From Candidatus Zixiibacteriota bacterium (GTDB lineage Bacteria > Zixibacteria > MSB-5A5 > WJJR01): 5,106 nt of DNA. The DNA lies in assembly GCA_014729565.1 (NCBI GenBank), contig WJJR01000133.1:1-5106 (forward strand), written 5' to 3'. Both the position numbers and the translations under genes were made by a program. The notes beneath the pieces are model-generated. The model was not told where the DNA came from. It searched no databases and saw only the letters and a list, made by a program, of their open reading frames with translations. Below, one piece after another: positions 1-5,070 of this stretch. Each line of letters opens with the position of its first letter. The first letter of the stretch is position 1.

Positions 1-78
1 ATGACAACAAGTTATAGCAATGATTAGAATTCCGTTCCGGTTTTCGGAAACGTAGCATGGCCGTCTCGGTCAAGCGGC

Positions 79-95
79 ACGGGCGAGGCGCCCGT
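79..95. repeat. GC-rich hairpin (7-bp stem, 3-nt loop)
   Basis: ACGGGCG pairs perfectly with CGCCCGT around an AGG loop and is followed by TACTAC. The GGGCG...CGCCC core resembles the two hairpins at 3931-3947 and 3974-3992, suggesting one family of small dispersed palindromes. There is no T-run beside it, so a terminator role is not supported. Confidence 0.5.
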
Positions 96-181
96 ACTAC
101 ATCGCGTGTTCAATCGGAAGATAGTTCTGACAATCGCTCTAGAGCCATTATCGAACGTACTTTCCGTTTGCCTCTGGGTGC

Positions 182-201
182 CACGGGCCCACGGGCCCGT
201 G
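182..201. repeat. GC-rich inverted repeat containing a tandem 8-mer
   Basis: CACGGGCCC (182-190) is the exact reverse complement of GGGCCCGTG (193-201) with only two bases between, so about 8 bp could pair as a hairpin. The same stretch is also a tandem duplication of CACGGGCC (182-189 and 190-197). Function unknown. Confidence 0.45.
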
Positions 202-257
202 CAGCGAGATTGCGCCAACAATGATGCAACTGCATGAGACAATCACAACCTCGCGTA

Positions 258-278
258 GGTGCGGCTCTCAGCCGCACC
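258..278 (-). terminator. Candidate transcript-end hairpin of the selenoprotein gene
   Basis: A perfect 9-bp stem (GGTGCGGCT / AGCCGCACC) closes a 3-nt loop, 24 nt after the stop codon of the minus-strand selenoprotein gene. No T-run follows on either strand, so it is not a classical intrinsic terminator. It may be a 3'-end stabilising or Rho-associated hairpin, or another member of the local palindrome family. Confidence 0.35.
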
Positions 279-302
279 GGCATCAGAACTGTCACCGGCC
301 AC

Positions 303-1076
303 TCAATCGCCGCTTCCCATCTCCTCCAACTCCGCAATCACCTCCGCCGGCTCCGCGCGCTTCTTGTAATCGGCATCCACAAAGGCATACCGAATCACGC
401 GGTCCTGATCGATGATATAAGTCACCGCAAGCGGCAGTTCACCTTTATCGTTGCCGTAGTATTCGGTAAGCGAGAAGAAGTTACTGTACGATGTCTTCAC
501 CCCCTCAGGCAGGGTGTAGACAATATTGAATTCACGTGCTACTCGGTTGTCGGGATCGCTCAAGACGATGAACGGCAGCTCATGTTTCTCTTTCATCGTC
601 AGAGAATTGTCCGGCCGTTCGGGGCTGATGGCAACCAGTTGCGCGCCGGCATTCTCCACCAACGGTACGGCGTCCTTCCACGCTACCAGCGTGGCATTGC
701 AGTATGGTCACCAGCCGCCACGGTACCACGTGACCACGACCGGGCCGTCGTCGATCAGCGAGGCCAATGCCACGGTATCGCCGGTCGCACTCGGAAGCGC
801 GAACTCCGGAACCGTATCTCCCACATTAAGGGCACGATCCAGAATGCCCGACTCACGCAGCTGATCGATAGCGCCTTCATACAAATCGATGGTCTCCTGG
901 GGGGCCCGTTCCATGAAACTGGATTTACGTGCATCAAGCTTCGGCTGCAGTGGCTCCAGTGGATCAGCCACCGTATCGACCGTCGTCGTATCCGCCGATG
1001 CTGTTACCGCCCAGCCGACAACCACCAATACGATTGCACTTGTGATCACACTCCTCAATAACTGGTCCCAACGCAT
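303..1076 (-). CDS. Secreted peroxiredoxin-like (AhpC/TSA family) selenoprotein, UxxC active site
   Basis: Two same-frame open segments (708-1076 and 303-707) are separated only by TGA at 708-710; read as selenocysteine they give 257 residues. Residues 1-28 are a signal peptide (MRWDQLLR, hydrophobic core, ASA cleavage site), so the product acts outside the cytoplasm. A linker and helical region follow to about 82. The thioredoxin-fold domain starts at NVGDTVPEFALP (84-95), with active site WYRGGW-U123-PYC126 and a beta-strand at about 147-150 (LVAI). Cys homologues have WCPYC here, so Sec replaces the first, presumed peroxidatic, Cys. Cys126 is the protein's only cysteine, implying a selenenylsulfide U-C pair. 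The family reduces peroxides or other oxidised thiol substrates; the exact substrate is unknown. The ATG at 1074-1076 was chosen because AAGGAG sits 5 nt upstream and the signal peptide begins there. An upstream in-frame ATG at 1172 lies inside a terminator. The natural stop is also TGA (303-305). Confidence 0.9.
678..694 (-). promoter_or_regulatory. Bacterial SECIS element (Sec insertion hairpin)
   Basis: On the coding strand, CCACGC-UGGUA-GCGUGG forms a perfect 6-bp stem with a 5-nt loop. It begins 14 nt after the UGA, so the apical loop starts 20 nt downstream. Bacterial SECIS elements are expected to place the loop about 16-37 nt after UGA with a G in the first two loop positions; here G is second and the loop contains GGU, as in E. 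coli fdhF-type loops. It lies inside the coding region (codons 128-133), as bacterial SECIS must, and would bind SelB carrying Sec-tRNA. Assigned by eye, not by a covariance model. Confidence 0.82.
708..710 (-). other. In-frame UGA recoded as selenocysteine (Sec123)
   Basis: The codon is TGA on the minus strand, directly after TGG (Trp122) and before CCA-TAC-TGC (Pro-Tyr-Cys). Family alignment knowledge places a catalytic Cys exactly here (GGWCPYC). Coding continues uninterrupted for 134 codons with clear thioredoxin-fold sequence. A random nonsense mutation would be unlikely to hit this codon and also be followed by a correctly spaced SECIS-like hairpin. Confidence 0.88.
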
Positions 1077-1081
1077 AGTGT

Positions 1082-1088
1082 CTCCTTT
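1082..1088 (-). promoter_or_regulatory. Ribosome binding site of the selenoprotein gene
   Basis: AAAGGAG lies 5 nt before the ATG at 1074-1076. It decides the start: the upstream in-frame ATG at 1172 has no such site and would add 32 residues in front of the signal peptide. Confidence 0.75.
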
Positions 1089-1154
1089 CCGAGATTGAGT
1101 CCCGGGCTTAAGGTGTGACAACTGATGCTCGTAGACAACTGTTCCATCTAATAC

Positions 1155-1186
1155 AAAACCGGGCCTCCGCAAAGCGGAAACCCGGT
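1155..1186 (-). terminator. Rho-independent terminator of the small secreted-protein gene
   Basis: On the minus strand, ACCGGGTTTCCGC and GCGGAGGCCCGGT form a 13-bp stem (two G-U wobbles) around a TTT loop. The 3' arm runs directly into a short T-run (GGTTTTG). It starts 26 nt after the TAA at 1213-1215, as expected for an intrinsic terminator. It separates this gene from the selenoprotein gene downstream, which therefore probably has its own promoter in 1089-1154. Confidence 0.8.
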
Positions 1187-1212
1187 CTCCTGCAAGAAGT
1201 TGCCGTTATGGT

Positions 1213-1635
1213 TTAACGGCTGTGGCCTTTGCCGCGACGCGGCAGGACCGGACATTCGAAATACTCGTCGGTCGACTCGAAATCGTCAAGATCCAAATCC
1301 TCGACAGTGCAGGCATCTGAATACTTGTCCGGATCCACATCATTCTTCAGGACATTCTTATGCCAGCGGCCGCCATTGTAATCCATATCGCCCGGCTTCG
1401 ATTCGGAAATCAGGTTCACGCCGTCTTTGTAGCCATTGGGATTCACATACAACTCATCAAAATTCCCGGCATCCGGGCTGAAGGTTGCCGGCGTCACCAC
1501 CGATTTGAAATATTCGCAGTCGGCCCAGAGGCTGGGACGTGCATTTGGCCCCTGCGCGTCGCTGGTCACGACAGTAGCGCCGACTAAGAGTAATGCCACC
1601 GCCAATCCACTCAGAATAAGTGATGTCTTCCGCAT
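1213..1635 (-). CDS. Small secreted protein of unknown function
   Basis: This encodes 140 residues. A signal peptide is clear: MRKTS, a hydrophobic stretch at about 6-24, and a probable cleavage after SDA (about residue 27). The mature part is about 113 residues, acidic and aromatic-rich, with Cys40, Cys109 and Cys128 and motifs YVNPNGYKDGVNLISESKPGD (62-83) and CTVEDLDLDDFESTDEYFECP (109-129), ending in a basic tail (RRGKGHSR). Three cysteines allow one disulfide plus one free thiol outside the cytoplasm. I do not recognise a named domain. The start is supported by GGAAGGAG 7 nt before ATG; the gene ends in TAA followed by a strong terminator, so it looks monocistronic. It is co-directional with the selenoprotein gene, but a functional link is only speculation. 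Confidence 0.85.
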   Translation of the reverse strand: MRKTSLILSGLAVALLLVGATVVTSDAQGPNARPSLWADCEYFKSVVTPATFSPDAGNFDELYVNPNGYKDGVNLISESKPGDMDYNGGRWHKNVLKNDVDPDKYSDACTVEDLDLDDFESTDEYFECPVLPRRGKGHSR

Positions 1636-1768
1636 GATTTGACTCCTTCCGTTGAATGATCAATTACAGTTCAGCGCCGACGGTCAGACACCACATCCGG
1701 CCGTCTCTGCCGAACACTTCTATTTAAGGAGGTACCCTCCGAATGGGCTGTACATCGCCCACGTATCC

Positions 1769-1778
1769 TCGTATACGA
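1769..1778. promoter_or_regulatory. Perfect 10-bp palindrome, possible operator
   Basis: TCGTATACGA is an exact dyad in the intergenic region between two divergent genes, preceded by a partial repeat CGTAT (1762-1766). It could be a regulator site, but a 10-bp palindrome alone is weak evidence. Confidence 0.25.
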
Positions 1779-1797
1779 AGTCTCCCAGTGAGTGAAT

Positions 1798-1827
1798 TTC
1801 GCATCTGGCGGGGAATTTCCCTATATT
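1798..1827 (+). promoter_or_regulatory. Candidate sigma-70-type promoter for the DinB / threonine deaminase unit
   Basis: TTCGCA (1798-1803, 4 of 6 match) and TATATT (1822-1827, 5 of 6) are separated by 18 bp, and the start codon at 1883 is about 50 nt beyond the expected transcription start. The -10 overlaps the first of two ATATTCA direct repeats (1823-1829, 1833-1839), spaced one helical turn apart. Found by eye; the -35 is weak. Confidence 0.35.
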
Positions 1828-1882
1828 CAAAGATATTCAGGGCGAAATCTGGATGCATGGGGGTTCTCGGAGCAATCGAGTG

Positions 1883-2413
1883 ATGAAGTACAATACCGAC
1901 CAAGTCATCGCCATTCTCAGCCGGACCCCGGCAACGATCCGCACGTTGCTCTCAGGTCTGGATGACGCATGGATTTACGGGAATCTCGGCGAGGATACAT
2001 TCTCACCCTACGATGTCGTTGGCCACCTGATCCATGGCGAACGCACCGACTGGATTCCCCGCGCCCAGATCATCCTCGAGCACGGAGAAGACAAATCCTT
2101 TGAGCCGTTCGACCGCTTTGCCCAACAGACAGCGAGCGAAAGGCAATCGATCGGTCAACTGCTCGACACCTTCACAGAACTCCGCGCTCAGAATGTCGCA
2201 ATCCTCAAACAGTTGCCCCTAACCGATAACAACCTGGACAAACGGGGCGTGCATCCGGAGTTTGGGTCTGTCACCTTGCGCGAACTGCTCTCCACCTGGG
2301 CGGTGCATGACCTCAATCACATTATGCAGATCGTGCGCACGATGGCGCGGCAGTACGACGACAACGTTGGCCCCTGGCGCAAATACCTGTCCATTCTGAG
2401 ACGTGAACAGTAA
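1883..2413 (+). CDS. DinB-superfamily protein (DinB_2 / YfiT-like four-helix bundle)
   Basis: This encodes 176 residues from the ATG at 1883 (MKYNTDQVIAILSRTP), a usual size for the family. The pattern is a helical bundle with the metal-site signatures VVGHLIHGE (His48, His51) and VHDLNHIMQI (His142, His146), plus ESxG-independent conserved stretches such as WIPRAQIIL (57-65), HPEFGSVTLRELL (124-136) and a GPW motif near the C terminus. Proteins of this superfamily bind a divalent metal and some act as thiol-dependent transferases (for example with bacillithiol or mycothiol); the substrate here cannot be told. No signal peptide, so cytoplasmic. An earlier in-frame ATG (1853) would add ten residues (MHGGSRSNRV) outside the family pattern; GGAG lies 10 nt before the 1883 start. 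The threonine deaminase gene follows after 18 nt, suggesting an operon. Confidence 0.88.
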   Translation: MKYNTDQVIAILSRTPATIRTLLSGLDDAWIYGNLGEDTFSPYDVVGHLIHGERTDWIPRAQIILEHGEDKSFEPFDRFAQQTASERQSIGQLLDTFTELRAQNVAILKQLPLTDNNLDKRGVHPEFGSVTLRELLSTWAVHDLNHIMQIVRTMARQYDDNVGPWRKYLSILRREQ

Positions 2414-2431
2414 AGACACGCTTCGCAACGG

Positions 2432-3733
2432 ATGACTGACATGACCGACTCTCAACCTACCATCGACCGTCCCACGCTCCTGCGTGAGATCGAAGCGGCC
2501 AATCAACGCATTCGTAATCGGTTCAATGATTACGAATATGTCTTCACGACACCACTGCGGCGTTCGGCGCGGTTGGAGTTGCGCCTCGGTTGCGAACGTC
2601 TGTTTATCAAGTTCGAGAACATCCAACGCGGCGGGTCATTCAAAATGCGCGGCGCCACCAATGCCGTCGCCTGTGGCCACGACGAAGATCCCAATCGCAC
2701 GTTTGTCGCCGCCTCGGCGGGCAATCACGGCCTCGGTCTTGCAGTGGCGAGTTACCATTACGGTCACCCCTGCCACATCTTCATGCCCGACAACACGCCG
2801 GTCACCAAGAAAGCCACGATCGGATTGTATACGTCAAACATTCATATGGGCGGCGAAAACTACGACGCCACCCAAAAACTGGCAACCGAGTTCGCCGAAG
2901 CCAAAGGTCATGCCTACGTTCACGCATTCAACGATCCGCGCGTCATCGCCGGACAGGGCACAATCGGATTGGAACTCGAACAACAATTCCGGGATTCCGA
3001 CGAAGCGCCCCCCGATTACGTCCTAATCCCGGTCGGCGGCGGCGGGCTGCTCGCCGGATTGGGAACCGTACTGAAAGACCGCTGGCCCGACACCCAAATC
3101 ATCGCCGTCGAACCCGAACTCATCGCCAGCCTCTCGGCCGCACGCGGCCAGGCACAGCCGGTTCGCATCAAAGGCGAACCGACACTCGCCGACGGTGTCG
3201 CCGTCGCCCAGGTCGGCTCGCTCACATTGCCGATCATGAATGAAGTCGTCGACGATATTGTCACGGTATCGGAGAACGCGATTGCAACGGCCATCGTCAA
3301 GTTGATTGAAGACGGACGTGTGGTGGTGGAAGGCGCTGGCGCGGTCGGTCTGGCAGCCGTGTCCAAAATGGTGGCCGGTTCACCCGACTTCTACAAGGAT
3401 AAATCGTTCCTCATCCTGACCAGCGGCGGCAATCTCGACATTTCGGCGTTGTCGAACGCATTGCAACGCGGCCTCGCTCTCGAATCGCGGCGCACACACC
3501 TGCAATTCATCGGTCGCGACATCCCCGGCTTCCTCAGCGAAATCACCAAAGCCCTCGCCCAACTCAAACTCAACATCGTCGAGCTGTCACACACCCGCCA
3601 CAACCAGTACCTCAACTTCGGCTGGACGCGGGTCGATGTCATGGTCGACACCGAAGGCGCCACTCACGCGAAGTGGGCCCTCGACCGCCTCCGCGACCGC
3701 GGTTTCGACGTTAATCTTGTCAGCGACCGATAG
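2432..3733 (+). CDS. Threonine ammonia-lyase (threonine dehydratase), PLP-dependent, with ACT domain
   Basis: This encodes 433 residues. The reaction is L-threonine to 2-oxobutanoate plus ammonia (serine is often also used), the first step towards isoleucine or a catabolic route. Fold-type II PLP features are all present: GGSFKMRGA with the Schiff-base Lys71, ASAGNHG (95-100 region) contacting substrate, the phosphate-binding loop GGGGLLAG (202-209), EGAGAVGLAA (300-309) and SGGN (331-334) near the pyridine ring. Residues from about 356 (HLQFIGRDIPGFLSEITKAL) form an ACT domain containing the family's VELSHTR motif, typical of the short, single-ACT class rather than the long IlvA with two ACT-like domains. 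The N-terminal ~20 residues are an extension; ATG at 2441 is an alternative start, and neither has a strong SD. Located 18 nt after the DinB gene. No missing key residue. Confidence 0.95.
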   Translation: MTDMTDSQPTIDRPTLLREIEAANQRIRNRFNDYEYVFTTPLRRSARLELRLGCERLFIKFENIQRGGSFKMRGATNAVACGHDEDPNRTFVAASAGNHGLGLAVASYHYGHPCHIFMPDNTPVTKKATIGLYTSNIHMGGENYDATQKLATEFAEAKGHAYVHAFNDPRVIAGQGTIGLELEQQFRDSDEAPPDYVLIPVGGGGLLAGLGTVLKDRWPDTQIIAVEPELIASLSAARGQAQPVRIKGEPTLADGVAVAQVGSLTLPIMNEVVDDIVTVSENAIATAIVKLIEDGRVVVEGAGAVGLAAVSKMVAGSPDFYKDKSFLILTSGGNLDISALSNALQRGLALESRRTHLQFIGRDIPGFLSEITKALAQLKLNIVELSHTRHNQYLNFGWTRVDVMVDTEGATHAKWALDRLRDRGFDVNLVSDR

Positions 3734-3766
3734 TGTGTGATACAATCGGTGAATGTCCAATCGTTG

Positions 3767-3810
3767 GGGCGCACACTGCGACTTCGCTCAGCGCAGGCGG
3801 AAGTGTGCCC
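3767..3810 (+). repeat. Imperfect long hairpin downstream of the threonine deaminase gene
   Basis: GGGC-G-CACACT (3767-3777) pairs with AGTGTGCCC (3802-3810), with one bulged G. Inside, TGCG/CGCA (3777-3780, 3792-3795) can form a competing short stem around CTTCGCTCAG. It starts 34 nt after the stop of the plus-strand gene and could act in 3'-end formation, but no T-run follows. TTCGCTCAG-type palindromes resemble dispersed intergenic repeats seen in many environmental genomes (from memory). Confidence 0.4.
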
Positions 3811-3930
3811 GCCCACGACCACAGTGCGACTGGGAACGAACCCTTGACGGTTGCGTCGACAACGTGTTCCCTCCCGATCGAGGGGCGCGTTGAAAAACGT
3901 CTGTCATTGCTGATGACGTGTTGTTGTCGG

Positions 3931-3947
3931 GGCGTATTGCATACGCC
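3931..3947. repeat. Hairpin GGCGTAT-TGC-ATACGCC
   Basis: A perfect 7-bp stem with a 3-nt loop inside the inverted-repeat-bounded block. It shares the GGCGTA...TACGCC core with the hairpin 26 bases further on. Confidence 0.5.
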
Positions 3948-3973
3948 TGCTGCGCGTAATCCTTACGGAGTTA

Positions 3974-3992
3974 GGGCGTACTCAGTACGCCC
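3974..3992. repeat. Hairpin GGGCGTAC-TCA-GTACGCCC
   Basis: A perfect 8-bp stem with a 3-nt loop, extendable by TA/TA pairing beyond one bulged C (TTAGGGCG... / ...CGCCCCTA). Flanked by TTACGGAG and CTACGGAT, which repeat the TACGGA word. Same design as 3931-3947. Confidence 0.55.
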
Positions 3993-4101
3993 CTACGGAT
4001 GGTGGGTCTCGATACCTGATATGATCACTTCCTAGGCACTTTCAACACGCCCAAAAGGGAAGGGCTGGGGTGACGGGTATATCGGATTGCGACTTGCTAC
4101 A

Positions 4102-4123
4102 ACCGAACCGTACGAGTTCCGGT
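4102..4123 (-). terminator. Weak candidate terminator of the DUF2975/HTH operon
   Basis: On the minus strand, ACCGGAAC and GTTCGGT form a 7-bp stem with one bulged base and a 7-nt loop, starting 8 nt after the TAG of the HTH gene. What follows is only TGTAGC, without a real T-run, so intrinsic termination is doubtful. Confidence 0.3.
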
Positions 4124-4131
4124 ATGCCATC

Positions 4132-4365
4132 CTAACTGGCTGTATCGATCGCAATATCCGTATCACCCCGATACTCCAGAATATCCCCCGGCTGGCAGGC
4201 CAATGTGCGGCAGATGGCATCCAGCGTCGAAAAGCGAATCGCCCGTGCATGGTTTTTCTTTAAGATCGAGAGGTTGGCCATCGTCACACCCACTGACTCC
4301 GACAATTCCGTGAGCGACATCTTCCGTTTGGCCAACATCACGTCGAGATTGACAATGATCGGCAT
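4132..4365 (-). CDS. Small Cro/CI-type (XRE family) HTH transcriptional regulator, YozG-like
   Basis: This encodes 77 residues, almost entirely one HTH domain. The opening MPIIVNLDVMLAKRKMS and the HTH at about 17-37 (LTELSESVGVTMANLSILKKN), followed by RAIRFSTLDAICRTLACQPGDILEY (42-65), are characteristic of the short HTH proteins encoded next to DUF2975 membrane proteins. It binds DNA in the cytoplasm, probably as a dimer. Only 9 nt separate its ATG from the TAG of the membrane-protein gene, and the SD-like AGGGGTGG overlaps that stop, so the two are translationally linked. Likely autoregulator of the operon, with the dyad at 5056-5074 as a candidate operator (inference). Confidence 0.92.
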   Translation of the reverse strand: MPIIVNLDVMLAKRKMSLTELSESVGVTMANLSILKKNHARAIRFSTLDAICRTLACQPGDILEYRGDTDIAIDTAS

Positions 4366-4374
4366 GGGCCACCC

Positions 4375-5001
4375 CTAAATGGTCATGTCCTGCTCAGACT
4401 GTAGCTGCGTGCCGTAGTCGAACACATGCGCCACGACCAGCACAATCAACCCGGCAAAAATCACAAACGGGTGGACGTCGAATGGTATATCGATCTTACC
4501 TCCCGGGATGTGCAGTTGCGACACATGCAGGCGCGCATAGATGTGCGACATCAATCCGAAGACCGGTCCGGCGGCAATGACGAGATAGCCGATCGTGCGC
4601 AATCGTCGCGCGTTGTCGCGGTTGAACGGATGCCCTGTGCGCACGTTGCGCAACAACTCACGCAATTGGTACACGATGATCATGTAACCAATCGATAACA
4701 GAAACGGCAGCATCACCCACACACCCTGGTTTCCCATACGGTCCGCGTCGACGACCACACTCCCTTCATAGCCAACCACCGGCAACACATCCGCCCGGCT
4801 CGTGGCGGCGTACAACGGCTCCTCGAACGTCACATTGACCGGCAAACGCACGTAGTCGACGCGAAACGACGTAAACGTTGTCGCAATCAACAGCGCCAAA
4901 CTCACCGCCACAATAACCCAACCGAGATACCAGAGGATCTGAACACTGATCCACGCCGCCTTGATCGCGCTGCTCTGTTTTGGTGTACTCGATTCCGTCA
5001 T
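4375..5001 (-). CDS. DUF2975 family integral membrane protein
   Basis: This encodes 208 residues with four predicted membrane helices by hydrophobicity: about 17-42, 94-112, 134-154 and 177-195. A roughly 50-residue loop between helices 1 and 2 (residues 43-93) is probably extracytoplasmic. Family signatures include the RTGHPFNRDNARRLRTIGY stretch (121-139) before helix 3 and the C-terminal AHVFDYGTQLQSEQDMTI (191-208), matching the typical ending of DUF2975 proteins. Biochemical function is unknown; such proteins nearly always sit beside a small HTH regulator, as here, suggesting a membrane-linked regulatory or stress pair. The start is well supported: AAGGAGG lies 9 nt before ATG. First gene of a two-gene operon. 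Confidence 0.9.
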   Translation of the reverse strand: MTESSTPKQSSAIKAAWISVQILWYLGWVIVAVSLALLIATTFTSFRVDYVRLPVNVTFEEPLYAATSRADVLPVVGYEGSVVVDADRMGNQGVWVMLPFLLSIGYMIIVYQLRELLRNVRTGHPFNRDNARRLRTIGYLVIAAGPVFGLMSHIYARLHVSQLHIPGGKIDIPFDVHPFVIFAGLIVLVVAHVFDYGTQLQSEQDMTI

Positions 5002-5041
5002 AGTCCCAAACCTCCTTCAGCTCTTTGTCAGGAGTACGACG

Positions 5042-5070
5042 TTTATCGAAAAATGTTTATTGAATAACAA
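5042..5070 (-). promoter_or_regulatory. Candidate promoter of the DUF2975/HTH operon
   Basis: On the minus strand, TTGTTA (-35, 5065-5070, 4 of 6) and GATAAA (-10, 5042-5047, 4 of 6) are spaced by exactly 17 bp in a locally AT-rich stretch. They lie about 40 nt before the start codon, leaving a short leader that contains the SD site. Assigned by eye. Confidence 0.45.

Larger units (their letters stand above)
1..302. other. Gene-free region with GC-rich palindromes
   Basis: I find no credible gene here. The open frames on either strand have no SD site, no recognisable domain and atypical composition. The stretch lies downstream of the minus-strand selenoprotein gene and holds three separate hairpins (79-95, 182-201, 258-278), listed individually. 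The first 60 bases are comparatively AT-rich and show no recognisable feature. Confidence 0.6.
3883..4052. mobile_element. Possible MITE-like element with 13-bp terminal inverted repeats
   Basis: GGGCGCGTTGAAA (3883-3895) is the reverse complement of TTTCAACACGCCC (4040-4052) at 12 of 13 positions. The 170 bp between contain no gene and hold two hairpins of the same design. No target-site duplication is visible beside the repeats, so it may equally be a structured intergenic repeat or coincidence. Needs other genomic copies for confirmation. Confidence 0.3.
3734..4131. other. Gene-free region between convergent genes, rich in inverted repeats
   Basis: There is no credible coding sequence in these ~400 bases. 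The open frame running from 3733 starts with GTG at the stop of the preceding gene, has no SD or domain and crosses several palindromes. The region contains an imperfect long hairpin (3767-3810), a pair of GGGAAC / GTTCCC arms (3832-3837, 3866-3871), a 170-bp block bounded by inverted repeats (3883-4052) with two internal hairpins, and a possible terminator (4102-4123). Confidence 0.6.

Noticed and set aside
234..1061. Long plus-strand open frame (275 codons) antisense to the selenoprotein gene
   Set aside because: Its product has no recognisable domain and an odd Arg/His/Gln-rich composition, with no SD. The opposite strand encodes a clear signal peptide and thioredoxin fold.
303..1076. Interpretation as a pseudogene with a nonsense mutation, or as two separate genes
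   Set aside because: The TGA lies exactly at the catalytic Cys position, a SECIS hairpin follows at the right distance, the rest of the protein is intact, and the downstream segment has no SD or convincing start (only TTG at 662).
1077..1172. Upstream start of the selenoprotein gene at 1172
   Set aside because: It would place codons within a rho-independent terminator, has no SD and would put 32 extra residues before a normal signal peptide.
1679..1706. GACGG...CCGTC dyad as a riboswitch leader for the small secreted-protein gene
   Set aside because: Only a short stem with a long loop; no recognisable riboswitch core.
1853..1882. Upstream ATG (1853) for the DinB gene
   Set aside because: The ten extra residues are outside the family pattern and the SD is weak; the MKYN start at 1883 matches typical family N termini. 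Not fully excluded.
2219..2626. Minus-strand frame of 135 codons across the DinB/threonine deaminase junction
   Set aside because: Shadow of two clear plus-strand genes; no recognisable protein features.
3733..4035. 100-codon plus-strand frame after the threonine deaminase
   Set aside because: It starts with GTG overlapping the previous stop, has no domain or SD, and runs through several palindromes.
3734..4052. CRISPR array or tRNA gene among the dyads
   Set aside because: No regularly spaced direct repeats and no cloverleaf pattern with T-loop or anticodon arm.
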